NCBI GenBank assembly: GCA_964016875.1
Contig: OZ024724.1
Coordinates: forward strand, 22,738,200 to 22,802,199
Length of the DNA: 64,000 bases
From: Fallopia convolvulus
Taxonomy: Eukaryota > Streptophyta > Magnoliopsida > Caryophyllales > Polygonaceae
Direction of reading: 5' to 3'
Of the stretch, positions 1 to 11,837 are shown piece by piece (the first letter of the stretch is position 1; each line of letters starts with the position of its first letter). Both the position numbers and the translations under genes were made by a program. The notes below the pieces were generated by a model. That model had not been told where the DNA came from. It ran no database searches and saw only the letters and a list, made by a program, of their open reading frames with translations.

Positions 1-826
1 TGTCATTTGGCTAACACACAACTTTGTTTGTGTTCGTTCAAGCTTTGTTGCAATGCTAACTAGATGGGATATATTTCACCTTCAGATGTACAGCCCAAAA
101 AATATATAAGTGGATGGAAATATAATCTTTGTTTCAGTTGAATTTACAAAAGTGTGTACCAGTGTACGTGCATTAAATGCATTGAACTTCCAAGGTGTCG
201 CTTTCTATACTTATACTAGTTGCCTTACTTTATTTTTCTTGCATATCCTATGCTTATTTATGCCTTTTGCTCTCACTAGAAAGTCATTAATTAAGTTTAT
301 TTCGAATTTTTTGTAGGGCTTAAATGTTAGATTTCACATGTTGTATTTAAGCCAAGTTTGAGCAATGAAATGAGGAGATTTTGTTTCCATAAAACTACAA
401 ACATCTTTGAGAGTGTTTACACTGAGGTATTCACCTTGAGTTTTTCATTGAAGCATTGAATTATCAAAGGATTGAACTATCCTTTGTGGTGCCATCTATA
501 ATTAGGGTTATAAAAATTTGTTTCTTTTGGGTGTCAGTTCGGATCACTTCAAAACTTGTTGCTTCTAGCTTTCAAGTTGTGTTTTTTTACTTGTTCGTGG
601 GTTTAAAGGCTTAGTTCCCAAGAATTAAAATGACCCTCTATAGCTTCAATGGAGGTGTTTGGTTCAATTTTTTTTTACAAATGAAGTAGAGGTGCCCATT
701 AAAAAAAGGTTGAGTGTCGACTACATTGGAGTTATTGCGGCAAGAAATGGGCGCTTGGGCAATGTCATTGTATTGCGTGGGTGTGCCTTGTTCGGCCTTC
801 TTGGGCGTATTTTGGCTTGGGCTTCC
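1..826. other. Unassigned AT-rich DNA
   Basis: I see no gene, RNA or repeat boundary that I can support here. Open frames are short (under 70 codons), AT-rich and resemble no family I know. The stretch lies upstream of a minus-strand gypsy fragment and may be decayed transposon DNA, but nothing in it shows that directly. Confidence 0.5.
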
Positions 827-1132
827 CTAATCATGATCCTTGTTCTTTTTCACCCATTCTTGTAAAATATATTGAGGAGATAAGGATAGAAGAAAAACAC
901 TTCTCCCATAATGGTTAAAGAAAAATGTGTGAAGGTATGCATCATGTACAACTCTTTTATCAAAGATCCAAGGTCTTCCTAGAAGAACATGAGTACTATC
1001 CACTTTATCTACATCACATAAAGCGCTATCACAATAAGTGCCATTATTGAAAGTAACTAAGCATTGATATAGCCAAATTAGTAAGACATTACAGTATGTA
1101 ATGCTAGGTTGTTGAATCATTAAAACAACCAA
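827..1132 (-). pseudogene. Ty3/gypsy aspartic protease fragment
   Basis: The minus-strand frame (about 101 codons) contains the block CDVDKVDSTHVLLGRPWIFD. It matches the C-terminal half of plant gypsy retropepsins: a cysteine-aspartate strand, then the conserved LLGRPW motif, then a short hydrophobic strand. The CRM element of this window has an equivalent block with LLGRPWQYDKGAIH (about 22,500). The catalytic D-[ST]-G half is missing, and no gag or reverse transcriptase adjoins it, so this is a relic scrap. A full protease domain is about 100-120 residues and only the C-terminal half is seen. Family assignment is fairly sure; the lineage is not. Confidence 0.65.
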
Positions 1133-1459
1133 AGTATTTTTTGTATGAAAGACTTATTTTAATGAAAAAAGTGTAGGTGATCTAAATAGATGGAAAAATC
1201 AAAGAAAAATCCAAGCTAAGAATTGACTAGCAAGAGAAGATAAATAATGTTGATTTGTGGAGCAAGTAATTAGCATGCATGCATGACACTGTCGATTTGT
1301 GGAGAAAGTAATTGGCCAAATATACAACAATTAAAAAATAATGAAACCTCCCAAACTTCACTTCTCTAAATCCTCTCCCATTCTCAGTGAAGCACGATAT
1401 TACCGACTACGAAGTTTATTGACAAAGATCTACCCTGTTTAAATAAAACCTTGGCTTAG

Positions 1460-1685
1460 TGCATGTTTTCAGTGGGACTTCATACCACGCATTGGATATG
1501 AGCGAAGAAGCATTCTTGCCAACGTCAAAATTGATGAGGGAGAAGTACTCGAGCACCACTGAAAACTTTGGCCAAACACACATTTTTAGTGGGGCTTTAT
1601 GCCACATCATACACATGAGCAAAATGACATTCCCATGAACGTGGGAATCGATGAAGGAGACGACGTTCTCAAGAACCTCATCGAG
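1460..1685. repeat. Diverged tandem duplication, about 119 bp x 2
   Basis: Two head-to-tail copies share an ordered series of words: a CA-TTTT-AGTGGG start (about 1462 and 1581), then TTCATACCAC/TTTATGCCAC, an ATGAGC word, GAAGCATT/ATGACATT, and a GATGAGGGAGA/GATGAAGGAGA word. The copies are perhaps 65-70% alike by eye. A minus-strand frame crosses both, but I recognise no protein in it. Confidence 0.55.
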
Positions 1686-1758
1686 GAAGGAGCTCATCAT
1701 TGTTGGCGAAAGGAGCTTTAGATATGAGTTTATTGGCGATTAAGATAACAGTAACAAG

Positions 1759-4700
1759 TAGTGGTGTAGACAGGAATCTGGCCAAGAGGGGGATAAATAT
1801 ATAAAATACGGAAAATTACATTAATTTGTTTCTTACAATGACATTCTTTGATTTGCCATCTCCTAATATCGTACAATAATATCTTCAATTTCATTACATT
1901 GTACTACATCTTTCTCAATATAAGTAATCAACCCGTCATTCATCAACTCATCTTCGAGTTGATTGCGTAATAAAGTTTTGACAAGCTTCATAGCAGAAAA
2001 AGCTCTTTCAACGATAGTTGTTGCAACAGGTAAAAGCAAAGCTAACCGCACCAAAAGATATACTAGATGATAGACACAATGCTTCTTTATCTGAATCAAT
2101 TTCCTTGACAACTCACTAATACATGTAAGGTTGACAAAGCAATCATCTGAGCGCACACCGGCAATATAACACTCAAGTTGTTGCTCAAGTATCAATAAAT
2201 CAACATCTGAATAGTCATCTAGATACAATTTTGCAAATCTAATCAACTTTCCACTGTCAAATGTTGAGAATGATTCACTCGGACCAAGACATGACATACA
2301 CGAACGCAACACGGTGTTCACCTCATTGAAGTGACTATTCAACTTAGAAAGTTGCATATCAATTACTTCATAGAACAAACCAGCATGATAGTATTGTAGA
2401 TTGGTAACTTGTTGAAGGTTTCGACGAGCTCTTCCTGGAATGACATAAAAGTCTTCCAACTTTGGGACGTCAATTTTGTGCTTGATGCAAAATAAAACAA
2501 CTCTTTCCCAAAATGATTCCTAACCTCCATCTCTTTTTTGTTGGAGAAGTAGCTTTGTGACTTTGACAAGACTCATTTCATTGACAATACCTCGGTCATT
2601 TTTCTGCAACGCTTGTGACAAATCATTTGAAACTCCAAGAACAATCTTCATCAAGAATAAGCAAAATGAAAATTAAAAGGACATCATGGAATCTAGAAGG
2701 TTACCTACTTGAGCTCTTTGGCTTGGATCTGAATCCATTTGAATAGCTATAAGCACATCAATTTTTGGGTCATATAAAACAATCAACTTCATCAATGTTC
2801 CATAGTGAGAATTCCAACGTGTTTGCGCAGCTTGACCCAAAGATACTTCTTGATTTTCCCCCTTCTAGACAAGATTTCACCTTCATTAAGCCCTTTACCT
2901 ACTTGCTCAAAGGATTTAGTTTGGAGGATGTCCTTTCTTTTCCATAATGCACTAATAATATTACTCAACATGGAGATTTCATAAAAAAAACTTCTCTACT
3001 TTTGTCAATTCCTAAGCAACAACTACAAGTGTCAATTGTAGTTGTTGAGCATAACAATGAATGTAATAAGCATATTGATTCTCCATCATTACCGAGCTCT
3101 TCATATCCTAATACTCATCCCGCATATTGCTACCTCCATGATAACCTTGTCCCCATAAACTTGAAATACTTAACCCATGCCGAGAAAAAAGAGTCTCAAT
3201 ATTATTTTTCAATGACAACATAGAGGTGTCAACAACATGAACAATCTGAAGAAAACATTCAAGAACACACCCTCTATCATCCACAAAACGCAGAACAACA
3301 GTCATTTGTTCTTTGACCGATATATCATGAGCTTCATCAACTAAAATAGAAAACAGATTATCGCCCATATCTCTAATGATTGCATGTGTTGTCTCGGTAG
3401 CAATTACATTGATAATATCTTTCTGAATTATAGGTGAAGTCAATTTCAAATTCTCAGGTGCACTACCCAATGCAACTCTCTTAACCTCATCATTCTGGTC
3501 GCAAAGGAAGTGCAAAAGTTCAAGAAAGTTACCTTGATTACTTGACTCATCAGATTCATTATGTACTCGAAAAGCTAATCCTTGCAACAAAAGATATCTA
3601 ATGCAATCAATTGAGGCAGTTAATATGACAAGATAATCTACCCTGCTTTGGTCAGGATAATTAGACAGAAATACTTCTATTTGTTGTTTCTGAAGCAATA
3701 AATCTTCACAAGCTTGCACACATCTTCAATGATCACTTTAATGATCGCTAACATGAAGGTCAAATCGATCTTTTTTCCTCCTGTTTCTAAACCCTATCCC
3801 AACAAATAAATCACCACCTCCTTGTTTACCATGATCGGGTTTAAAGAGATAGCAAGTTAAGCCAAATGCATCATATTTTGATATACTATATTCCAAACAA
3901 GAACTGTAATCATTGATCCAAGCGGGAACAAATCTACAGTTTTAAGTTCCAAATATAGTTGTAGGAAAGGCATGATTTCTAGGTGAACAAGACCCTTTTT
4001 GCAAATAAGCTTTCTAACCCTTTCTCTATCCTTCAAATCATAGTCGAATATATTTCTCCTTAACCCTAGATCAGCGAGCAAATTATCAAATTCAACCTCG
4101 ACGTCAACACTAGACAGATTTGTCATTCTTGGCAGATGAACACTATACAAACTCGGATACTTAATCAATTGGGGTTAGAACTAGAACCTAAATTTTGTGA
4201 ACCCCCAATAATTGGAAAAATCTCTTCATTTCCTGAAACAAACAATTAAAGAATATGAATATCAATGCTTGACTTCCTCCTTCAAAAAATCCAACAATCA
4301 AACATCAACAATTGCAATTGAATCTGATAAACAACAATATCATCAAAGACAACCATTCAAAGTTCAATTGCAAAGTGCAAATACCTGAAATTAACAAAAA
4401 AGGGGGCTTAAATATGAATTTGAATTCAACAAAAATTAAGCAAAAGGGGCTTAATTGTTACACTTGCACTTGCACACCTCAAACTCATGTATTCAATAAT
4501 CTGAATTCAACAGCAACATCAAAAATTATGGTTAAAAAAAGGGGCTTAATTGTTCCACTAGCACACCTCAAATTTCAACAAGTCAACAACAATATGAATT
4601 TGATATTGTGCAATCGAATCTAGATCTGAAATTAAGCAACAAAGCCCACCTCAAATTTGAACAACAACAACAACAACCTGAAATCTGAAATTAATCATCA

Positions 4701-5167
4701 ATCTAAAACCTAAAATCCAAAGCTTGGTGCACACCACAAAATTTTGCAATCGAAGAGGACTAGAGGAGGTTGGACCCGACCGACTGGTCACTAGTGGAGT
4801 GGTGGACCGTGGACGCCTACGTTTGGTGCACTAGAGGCTGCTCCTAGACGCTTGGACAACGGACTCACGGTGTGAGCAGCGAGTGCTGGGCGATGAGACC
4901 ATTGTCGACTGCCGAGTGCCGAGTTTATCAACAACAGGAGAAAGTCGAAGAGCGATGCCAATGACCATCGCTAGTGCCGACGAGTAGAGATGAGGAAGAG
5001 GGCGAGAGGAGATGCAAAACATCGAGACTCGGGACTCTGGAGTTGGGAGTGCTAGGGTTGCTCATGTGCTGATGTGCATAGAGAAGAGATTAAAGGCTTT
5101 ATTTAGAAAAAATTAAATTTCAGTGGGGTCTACAACACCTCCTGGGCATGCTGTAGCTCTGCCACTG
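1759..5167 (-). mobile_element. hAT DNA transposon with 8-bp target duplication
   Basis: The 8-mer GTAACAAG occurs exactly at 1751-1758 and 5168-5175, the target duplication length of the hAT superfamily. The left end begins TAGTGGTGTAGAC. The right end, read on the minus strand, begins CAGTGGCAGAGCTAC. These are imperfect terminal inverted repeats of the CAGTGGCGGA type typical of plant hAT elements with ZMYM1-like transposases. The element is 3409 bp. The transposase remnant (1863-4168) reads on the minus strand, so 4169-5167 is its 5' part, including AT-rich sequence with CAACAA runs (about 4640-4680) and a GC-richer leader (4740-5060). Boundaries are firm because ends, duplication and coding content agree. 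Confidence 0.92.
1863..4168 (-). pseudogene. hAT transposase (zinc-finger MYM-type 1-like), broken
   Basis: Three minus-strand blocks appear in the order expected of a ZMYM1/TTF-type hAT transposase. At 4168-3857 is the N-terminal region, with LRRNIFDYDLKDRERVRK-like text and a degraded tryptophan-containing stretch. At 3719-3108 is a DUF4371-like domain ending in GQGYHGGSNMRDEY, the conserved GQGYDGASNM motif. At 2459-1863 is the C-terminal hAT dimerisation domain with LLLPVATTIVERAFSAMK. Between 3108 and 2570 further family-like words can be read (AQTRWNSHYGTL), but the frame changes and stops intervene. An intact protein of this family is about 750-800 residues. Stops and frame changes make this copy non-functional. 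It would act in the nucleus as the element's own transposase. Confidence 0.88.
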
Positions 5168-5175
5168 GTAACAAG

Positions 5176-5745
5176 AGATAATGCAAAAAGAATAAGAAGG
5201 AGAAGTATGGTGACAAAGGTAGCTTTAAATATTAGACGACATTACCAAAGCTTTTAGAGGTAATCGTTTTCGATGGGGTTTTAATTTGAGAATTCGGATG
5301 AGAGAAATTAAGTGGATATGAGATCAAAAAATGTTGCAAATTGAGTTTATTATGGATTCAATATGACGAGTTGGGGGGAGTTAAAAGTGTTGTTGAAAAA
5401 CATGACGAGTTGGGGGGGGGGGGAGATAAAAGTGTTTAAATTTTGTTATACAAAACATTGATTGTTATTGTATTATAATAAATTACATAAAAGTAATATT
5501 AATAATTTTTTACAATATAATATCAAATAATGCAAAATTGCATTATAATGCATGCAATCCAAATGAGCCACTACTAGTTTGCAGAAGAAAAAAAAAGTAA
5601 ATAATAACTTCTCGATGTTGTAGAATGTTCCCTATAATGTCAATGGGGTTTACTAAGAGGTCAATCAAAGTAATCGAACAAAAAAATTTAATTATTAATC
5701 CTCAATTCTCTCCAAACAAGTTATTAATGCCTTGACCATTTTAGT
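5176..5745. other. Unassigned AT-rich spacer
   Basis: No gene or element boundary is seen. The motif GACGAGTTGGGGGG occurs twice, near 5366 and 5403, the second with a run of about ten G. The rest is AT-rich with no coding signal. Confidence 0.5.
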
Positions 5746-6095
5746 CCCATCTTTTCGGAATACACCAATGCGAATTTCCCCAAAATGACAAAGGTATTAC
5801 CATCATCTATCCCAATTAATACCACGTCTTCTTCCCCATTATTCGCCATGAATCGATCCATCCTATCTTTTCAGAATACACCAACACAAATTTCCCTAAA
5901 TTGAAAGGTCTTTTATTGTCTTCTTTACCAATTTACTACGTCCTTTTCTCCATTATTCGTTATGAATTGAGCCATCTCATCTTTTTGAAATCCACCAACA
6001 CAAATTTTCAAACGTTTTACCGTCTTCTTTCCTATTTTACTACCTTGTCTTCTTCCTCCTTATTCGCCATGAATCAATCTGACCACTCCGTTGCT
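5746..6095. repeat. Tandem repeat, about 115 bp x 3
   Basis: Three successive units begin near 5751, 5867 and 5981. Each holds, in order, ATCTTTTCGGAATACACCAA-type text, an AATTTCCC word, a GTCTTCTT word, and TTATTCGCCATGAATC at the end. Spacings are 116 and 114 bp. Copies are clearly related but diverged; the third lacks some internal bases. No coding function is evident. Confidence 0.75.
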
Positions 6096-6292
6096 CTGAA
6101 ATTTTGAACTCTAGGTGCTATGTTCCTAAATTCATCCTTAAATTGCAATTCAAATGAAGTGTCTGTTGGTTTTTTATTTTTGGCTCAATTAAGTAAATAA
6201 CAAAAAATATAATGCATAATTAGGTATATGTTAAAAAGGGCAAAAAATTAGACAAATGGAAAAAACCCTCATCCCCCACCCCCACCCCCACC

Positions 6293-6372
6293 GAGTTGAC
6301 TTAGTTGTTGACCGGGTTGACTCGATCGTTGACCGGGCGTTCACTCAGTTGTTGACCGAACGTTGATCATCA
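6293..6372. repeat. GTTGAC-rich short repeat cluster
   Basis: About seven copies of GTTGAC or a close variant occur in 80 bp, often as GTTGACCGGG, on one strand. The core TTGAC is also the WRKY-factor W-box core, but here it looks like a degenerate tandem repeat next to a larger repeat field, not a promoter. Confidence 0.5.
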
Positions 6373-6376
6373 TCAC

Positions 6377-7680
6377 TATCATCATTTTCACCGTCATCAC
6401 AATTTTTTGATGAAAAAAAGTATATCAAATGCCTTGATAACAAAAGGTGTAATAAAAGATAAAAAGTGTCATCAAAATGTCTTAATGACAACTTTTTTAT
6501 AGCAAAAAGTATTATCAAAGGCATTCAACCATATAAAAACCACCATCATCACTATCATCACAATTTTTGGATAGCACAAAGTATCATCAAATGTCTATAT
6601 GACAATTTTTTGATGACAAAAAGTGTAATAAAAGGTAAAAAGTGTCATCAAAATGTCTTGATGAAAACTTTTTGATGACAAAAAGTATTATCAAATGCAT
6701 TCAACGACATAAAAACAACCGTCATCACACATAAAAAAAGTTATCATCAAATATATATCATCACGTTTAATTTTTTCGTGTCATCAAATATGTGTCATCG
6801 CATACAATTTTTTCTAGTGTCATCAAATATGTGTTACCACTCAAAGTGTCATCAAAAAATTATTGATGACTTGGTTCGAACTGTCATCAACTGTCATCAA
6901 CTGTCATCATTTGTCATCACTACTTGATGACGGTTTGATTGTTTTCAACTGTCATCACAAAAAGTATCATCAAAGGCATTCAACCACATAAAAACAACTG
7001 TCATCACACATTAAAAAAGCAAAGTTGTCATCAAATATGTCATTATGTATAATTTCAAACATTTAATTTTTTAGTGTCATCAAATATGTGTCATCACATA
7101 TAACTTTTCATTAGTATCATCATTCAATGTGCCATCAAATATGTGTCAACATGTACGATTTTTTCATAAATTGTCATCACTTTTTCATAACTGTCATCAC
7201 TACTTGATGACTGTTTGATTTTCATCAACTATCATCACAAATGTCATCTCTATTTTATGACGGTTCGATTATCATCAATCTTCATCGCTATTTGATGACG
7301 GTTTGATTGTCATCAATCGTCATCACTGTTTGATGATGGTTCGATTATCATCAATTATCATCGCTACTTGATGACGGTTAAATCGTCGTCAACTGTCCTT
7401 GCTACATGATGACGATTTGATTGCTTTGTTTTTCATCAAAAGGGCTTTGATGACAAAGAAGTGTCATCAAACGACCTTGATAACATTGATTTGTTTGTCA
7501 TAAAAAAGGCCTTGATGACAAACAACCGTCATCAAGTGTCATAAAAAAATTGTCATCAAGTGCCATCACATGTTTTTAAACGACCATGATGACATTCAAT
7601 CACATAAAAACAACTATCATAAACACATAAAAACAAAGTTGTCATAAATAAGATTATTAACAAGTGTCATCATAAAAATA
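6377..7680. repeat. Dense GATGAC/GTCATC palindromic motif field
   Basis: For about 1.3 kb the sequence is dominated by the word GTCATCAA and its reverse complement TTGATGAC, dozens of times, often facing each other with a few bases between them (for example TTGATGACAAAAAGTGTCAT). Spacing is irregular, so it is not a simple satellite. Fields of short mirrored subterminal motifs are known at the ends of CACTA (En/Spm) elements, where transposase binds. I could not find a convincing CACTA terminus or a 3-bp duplication, so that class is only a suggestion. There is no coding frame of note. Confidence 0.7.
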
Positions 7681-7687
7681 TCTAATA

Positions 7688-7758
7688 AGCCTATGTGAGA
7701 TTTGAACCCACATCCTTATTTTGTAAGAAAAATGCTCTACCATTTGAGCTAATAGTCT
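7688..7758 (-). tRNA. tRNA-like sequence, Val(TAC)-type, probably a pseudogene or SINE head
   Basis: On the minus strand 71 nt fold into a tRNA cloverleaf. The acceptor pairs AGACTAT with ATAGGCT (6 of 7). The D stem GCTC/GAGC is perfect. The anticodon stem TTTTT/AATAA has one T-T mismatch and a CTTACAA loop with anticodon TAC. The T stem GTGGG/CTCAC has one G-T pair around TTCAAAT. Box A (TAGCTCAAATGG) and a near-consensus box B (GGTTCAAATCT) are present. Two stem mismatches, AT-richness and its position beside a repeat field suggest a tRNA pseudogene or tRNA-derived SINE relic, not a working gene. Confidence 0.5.
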
Positions 7759-8110
7759 AAATTCATTTTATAATAAAAATAGATCCTAAAATTAAATTTT
7801 ACTAGAAAAGAAGAAAGTAGGAATTACCTCAACCGTAAATTTTAATACACAATTTGGAAAGACAAGCCTCCACGTCATTCCAAGATGACAAGCGTATGTA
7901 TATGATAAAAAGATCTTGCCAAGTCTCCATTTCTAAATGTTGGTCATATTACCCCATATGCTGTTCATAAAATTGAAAGGGTTACTTAATTAAATAAACA
8001 AAGGCTACTAAATATGAGCACAAGCAATTTTTTAATATATGATAAGCCTGCACTCATAAAAATGTATATATGAAATTGTTGAGAGTCCATTATATGTTAA
8101 CAAGTCAACA
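7759..8110. other. Unassigned DNA upstream of the LINE target site
   Basis: No gene is seen. This is the left flank of the LINE insertion; its original continuation is at 34,882, after the second copy of the target duplication. Confidence 0.5.
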
Positions 8111-8123
8111 ACACCGGCATAAA

Positions 8124-8864
8124 ATTTCAACTTTCAGCCGGCCCTAAATTCTCTCTCTTCTCTCTCCTAGGGTTTACCCCTTATTCTTGCTATTTTGGCT
8201 CCTCCTCCTCTTGTTCCAAGATGTAAATCCATCTTCCTTTTTCCCTTTCCTTTGCAGTTGGTGTGGCTTGTAGATCTCTTGCCCTTTATCCATACCCCTA
8301 AACCTTTTTATGACTCTTGTGCTATTGTTGCTTGGCGGCATTTCAAAGTTGATCTGATTCCTTTTAGATCTCTCTTGGATGGTTGCTGGTTCTCTGCCAT
8401 TATCCCAATTTTGTTTGAGCTATACATCTTGTGGTGGATTTGGATCTCTTTATGTGAGATCTGGATTTTGAAGATCATCTTTGATGGGTTCTCTTTCTGT
8501 CCAAAGGTGTGTGAGGATGCCTTTGAAGATCCCCTAGTTGATATTAAAGCTTGGATATGTGTTCTCTCTGCTTCGATTCTTCAATGAATCTGGCATTGGG
8601 TGCTCTTCGCTATGGATCTCTCCTTTATTGAGAGATCTATGGTCAAGAGTTGTGCGGTTCTTGGGCTTCTGTTGAAGGGAAAGAATTGCTCTTTCCCTTC
8701 TTCTTGCTTTTGGATCTCGTTGATTTCAGGTTATGTAATTTCTTATCTTTTTCTCCTTGTTTTTTCGTTTTGTTTCTTTTCCTTTTGTTCCAAACTTTTC
8801 TTTGCTTGCTTCGGTTCGGACTCCTTCTCTCTTGCGTGACTTCTTTGTCATCCAAGATCGAGAA
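8124..8864 (+). other. LINE 5' segment
   Basis: This starts just after the left target duplication. It is pyrimidine-rich (CTCTCTCTTCTCTCTCC near 8153), then carries plus-strand frames of up to 130 codons with many aromatic and hydrophobic residues. I do not recognise an ORF1 domain (no DUF4283 and no CCHC knuckle), so it may be 5' UTR or a decayed ORF1. The frame near 8841-8864 continues in register at 11843 once the inserted LTR is removed. Confidence 0.6.
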
Positions 8865-9507
8865 TGTAACACCCTAACTTTAAACTGGGGCGCTACTCGG
8901 TGGTAGACCCTGTCCGAGTCTACTCAAATTAGTCTGACAACAAATTCACTAGGATCTTGCAACTCGGGAATGGCGAGAAAATAAAAATAAAGTATCCAAC
9001 TTTCATTTACTAAACAAATGCTATAAAACATACATGAGACCCCAACCTCTGAACATTAACAATAACGAATATTTTAAACTCAGCTAACCCAATGTTCATC
9101 TTAATGCTAGACAGCTCAAACAAGTCAACAATGCTAATATACCTAGTAACTCCCAAACCAAACCAAGTCTATTGACATGCGCCACCCATCCACTCTACCA
9201 CTCGACTGAGGATCCATCTCAGTTCCTAATTCATACCTGCAACTGAAAAATAAGTCCCCGAGGGGTCAGTTTCCATTCCAATCCAAGCTAGAAATTACAC
9301 GGCACCAGTAAGGCATTTTAAAAACCAACACACAATTCTTAACATTCACAAGCAAGATTAACAAGCACCCAAACCAACTACAGTACATACCTAAATTCCA
9401 AATAATCACACATACACATTAACACATTCGCATTTACACAATTCTGCACATCAACCTACACATCCTCCTCCTCCACACACACACACCCATATAATTTATT
9501 TTGCGGC

Positions 9508-9606
9508 AATGCAACCCTTCTTCGCCTTTGCATTCTACACGAAAATGCAACCCTTCTTCGCCTTTGCATGTCATTCCAGCAATGCAACCCTTCTTCATCA
9601 TTACAT
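9508..9606. repeat. Short tandem repeat in the solo LTR, x3
   Basis: The block ATGCAACCCTTCTTCGCC is followed by TTTGCAT twice (about 9510 and 9546). A third, less exact copy (ATGCAACCCTTCTTCATCAT) starts near 9581. Copies are 35-37 bp apart. Confidence 0.7.
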
Positions 9607-9663
9607 GCCGGTTTTCAAATAACACATAGACCAAACATTCAAAACATTTCACAAACACAATTA

Positions 9664-9735
9664 CCAATCACAATCATAGTCACAGTCACAGTCACAGTCA
9701 TAGTCACAAACACAATCGCAAACACAAACACGTTT
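9664..9735. repeat. CACAGT / CACAAA microsatellite
   Basis: A CACAGT hexamer run (four to five copies) passes into CACAAAC and CGCAAACACAAACACG text. It is simple sequence inside the solo LTR. Confidence 0.75.
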
Positions 9736-11837
9736 ACCATCACTCAAATCACAAATTATAGTTACAAAACCATTCACAATATTCCACATACGATAAAACT
9801 AATTAAAAACGAGTCGCACACACATCACATAAAAATACAATTTTCATAAACAAATAGTAGGGACTAGTTCCCCAAAACCAATCCTACAAGTACATCATAA
9901 CGTCTAACAAGAATTAGAACAGAAACTGAGCAAGTTGCAAAACAGCTTACCTAAAATGGAGAATTCGTATAAGCAACAATCACAGAAAGCGAGCAACGCG
10001 AGCAACCTAGAATATTAAAGACACGGTGTAAACCAAAAGTTCATTGAGGGAAACTGGATGTGGCCAGAACAAAATCCCCATTGATATGGAGGATCAACAC
10101 TTGAATGGAAAGATTCTCCAACTAGACTAGTATGAAAACATTACTTAAGACTCTGGATGAAAGCTAGAAACTTAACCAACTACAAATCTGCACGCTTCAA
10201 TAACCAAACTCCACTAATTAACACTAACCTATATCATAATTAAGAGGGGCAAACACTAGAATCATAAACCAGGTATATATATATATAAATTGCTAAAGAT
10301 AGTGGAATTAATTAAACAACCATCTTGAACAAAACTCCACCATTGACATCAATACATTTACGCATTCCAGCAAGCAATTCAATTTACCTATACTAATTGA
10401 CCAAATTACCTGAGCAATTTCTACTCAACCAGTAAACACTAACGTACTAATTACTACTAATCTACTAATCCACATAAGTTAACACTTTAGGCGTGTGTGG
10501 TTCATATACACTACTTAGCTATACCATTAACTAGTCAAACAAGCACCACTCAAGACTTTTCTAACCCTTTTTAGGTACAATTACCCTTGACTAGACATAA
10601 CTAAACCTTAATTACTACCTAATACGCAATTACCACATCCAAATTATATATAAAATAGGTTACACTCTTAACCCAAACAATCAACAACTATTACACCCAA
10701 AAGAAATATGAGCCAAACAACGATCTTATTGCTAAAAGAAATAATTATAAATGATATATATCACCACCTCCTAATACCACTAATCTGGTAGTATACTTAA
10801 TCAATTTATTCTAATCAAACTCTTACCAAATCTATAGTGCCCAAACTGACTTCTCCCAACTAGAAAAAAAACCCAGCGTAAGCATATAATTATACATAAA
10901 ACTCCAACCAACCACAGTTAACTCACCCATTCTATCTAAACATGCTACTACCTATCAACCAAGGCTAGCATTAATTAGCTATCACTAACGACAATCTATA
11001 CTCACAGTAGTAAAGGAAAAAGACAAGGAACTTGGGTCAGGTTACCTCCTAACGGAAGAAGGGTGTGGCGACAACTCCGAGTTTGCAGCGTCAATCTTCC
11101 AAACCCGACAACAAAGAAGAAGGCATTCCGATGAACAAAACCAGGAACGCGAACCAGGCTGGAAGCGACGCGCGAGAGATCCTTACCGACGTCGAAGCGA
11201 GGCTAGGCGAGAAAGGAGGTGGCTCGTCACACAACTAGCGATTGAGTTAGGGAAGTCAAACGAATGAGGATCCTGGCTACCTCCCGAGTGCGGCGTGACA
11301 GCTCATCGAGGGTCTCCTCGAACGGTGATGGAACGGTGACCCTAACAAGGGTGGAATCAGCCAGGGACGAGAGGGAGGGAGCGGGGGAAGCGGCGCTCTT
11401 CGCCCTTCCTCTTCTAAGTGTCGCGTTAGCGCTTACTATAGTTGCTTATTAGAAAGAATTTTTTTTAAAAAAGCATACTTTTATACCTAGAAATGCGTGA
11501 GTGATAGTTATATTTTTGCTTTGGGAAATGCGAAAAGTATACTTTTTTTGTAAAAATTACTTTTTGTTAAGTAAAGTGTAGCAAAGCCTTAGTCCTCTAG
11601 GGTTAGAACTAAAAGGATGGAAATTAAAGATTAGGAGATAGGTGGATTTAGAGGAGATCCAAACTAGGGTCGAGCCCAAATTTTGGACTTTTCTTTTCGG
11701 TCCACTTCTAAAAAGAAAGCTTTAATTGGGCTTTGACCCTTTACGAAAAATGAGACGAACAACAAGGATTGAAATGGAAACAAGTTATCGGGTTCTCGAG
11801 AGCTCGGATATTACATAGTGGAAAATCGGATATTACA

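Larger units (their letters stand above)
8865..11837 (-). mobile_element. Solo LTR, 2973 bp
   Basis: It begins TGTAACACCCTAAC and ends GGATATTACA, so it has TGT...ACA termini, and GAGAA flanks it exactly at 8860-8864 and 11838-11842. No primer site, gag or pol lies inside, so it is best read as one LTR left by recombination. Its first 130 bases follow the same word order as the LTRs of the neighbouring gypsy element (TGTAACACC, a GTAG word, TGACAACAAATTCACT, then GCGAGAAAA), which points to a related family. Orientation is inferred from that likeness: the neighbour has its primer site and TATA box on the minus strand. Near the right end ATATTACA occurs twice within about 25 bp. Confidence 0.85.

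Noticed and set aside
5410..5425. Run of G as a possible G-quadruplex
   Set aside because: A single homopolymer run in AT-rich DNA; no spaced G-tracts and no gene context.
8195..8587. 130-codon hydrophobic frame as a membrane protein gene
   Set aside because: It lies in the LINE 5' segment, is T-rich so stop-poor by composition, and matches no family I know.
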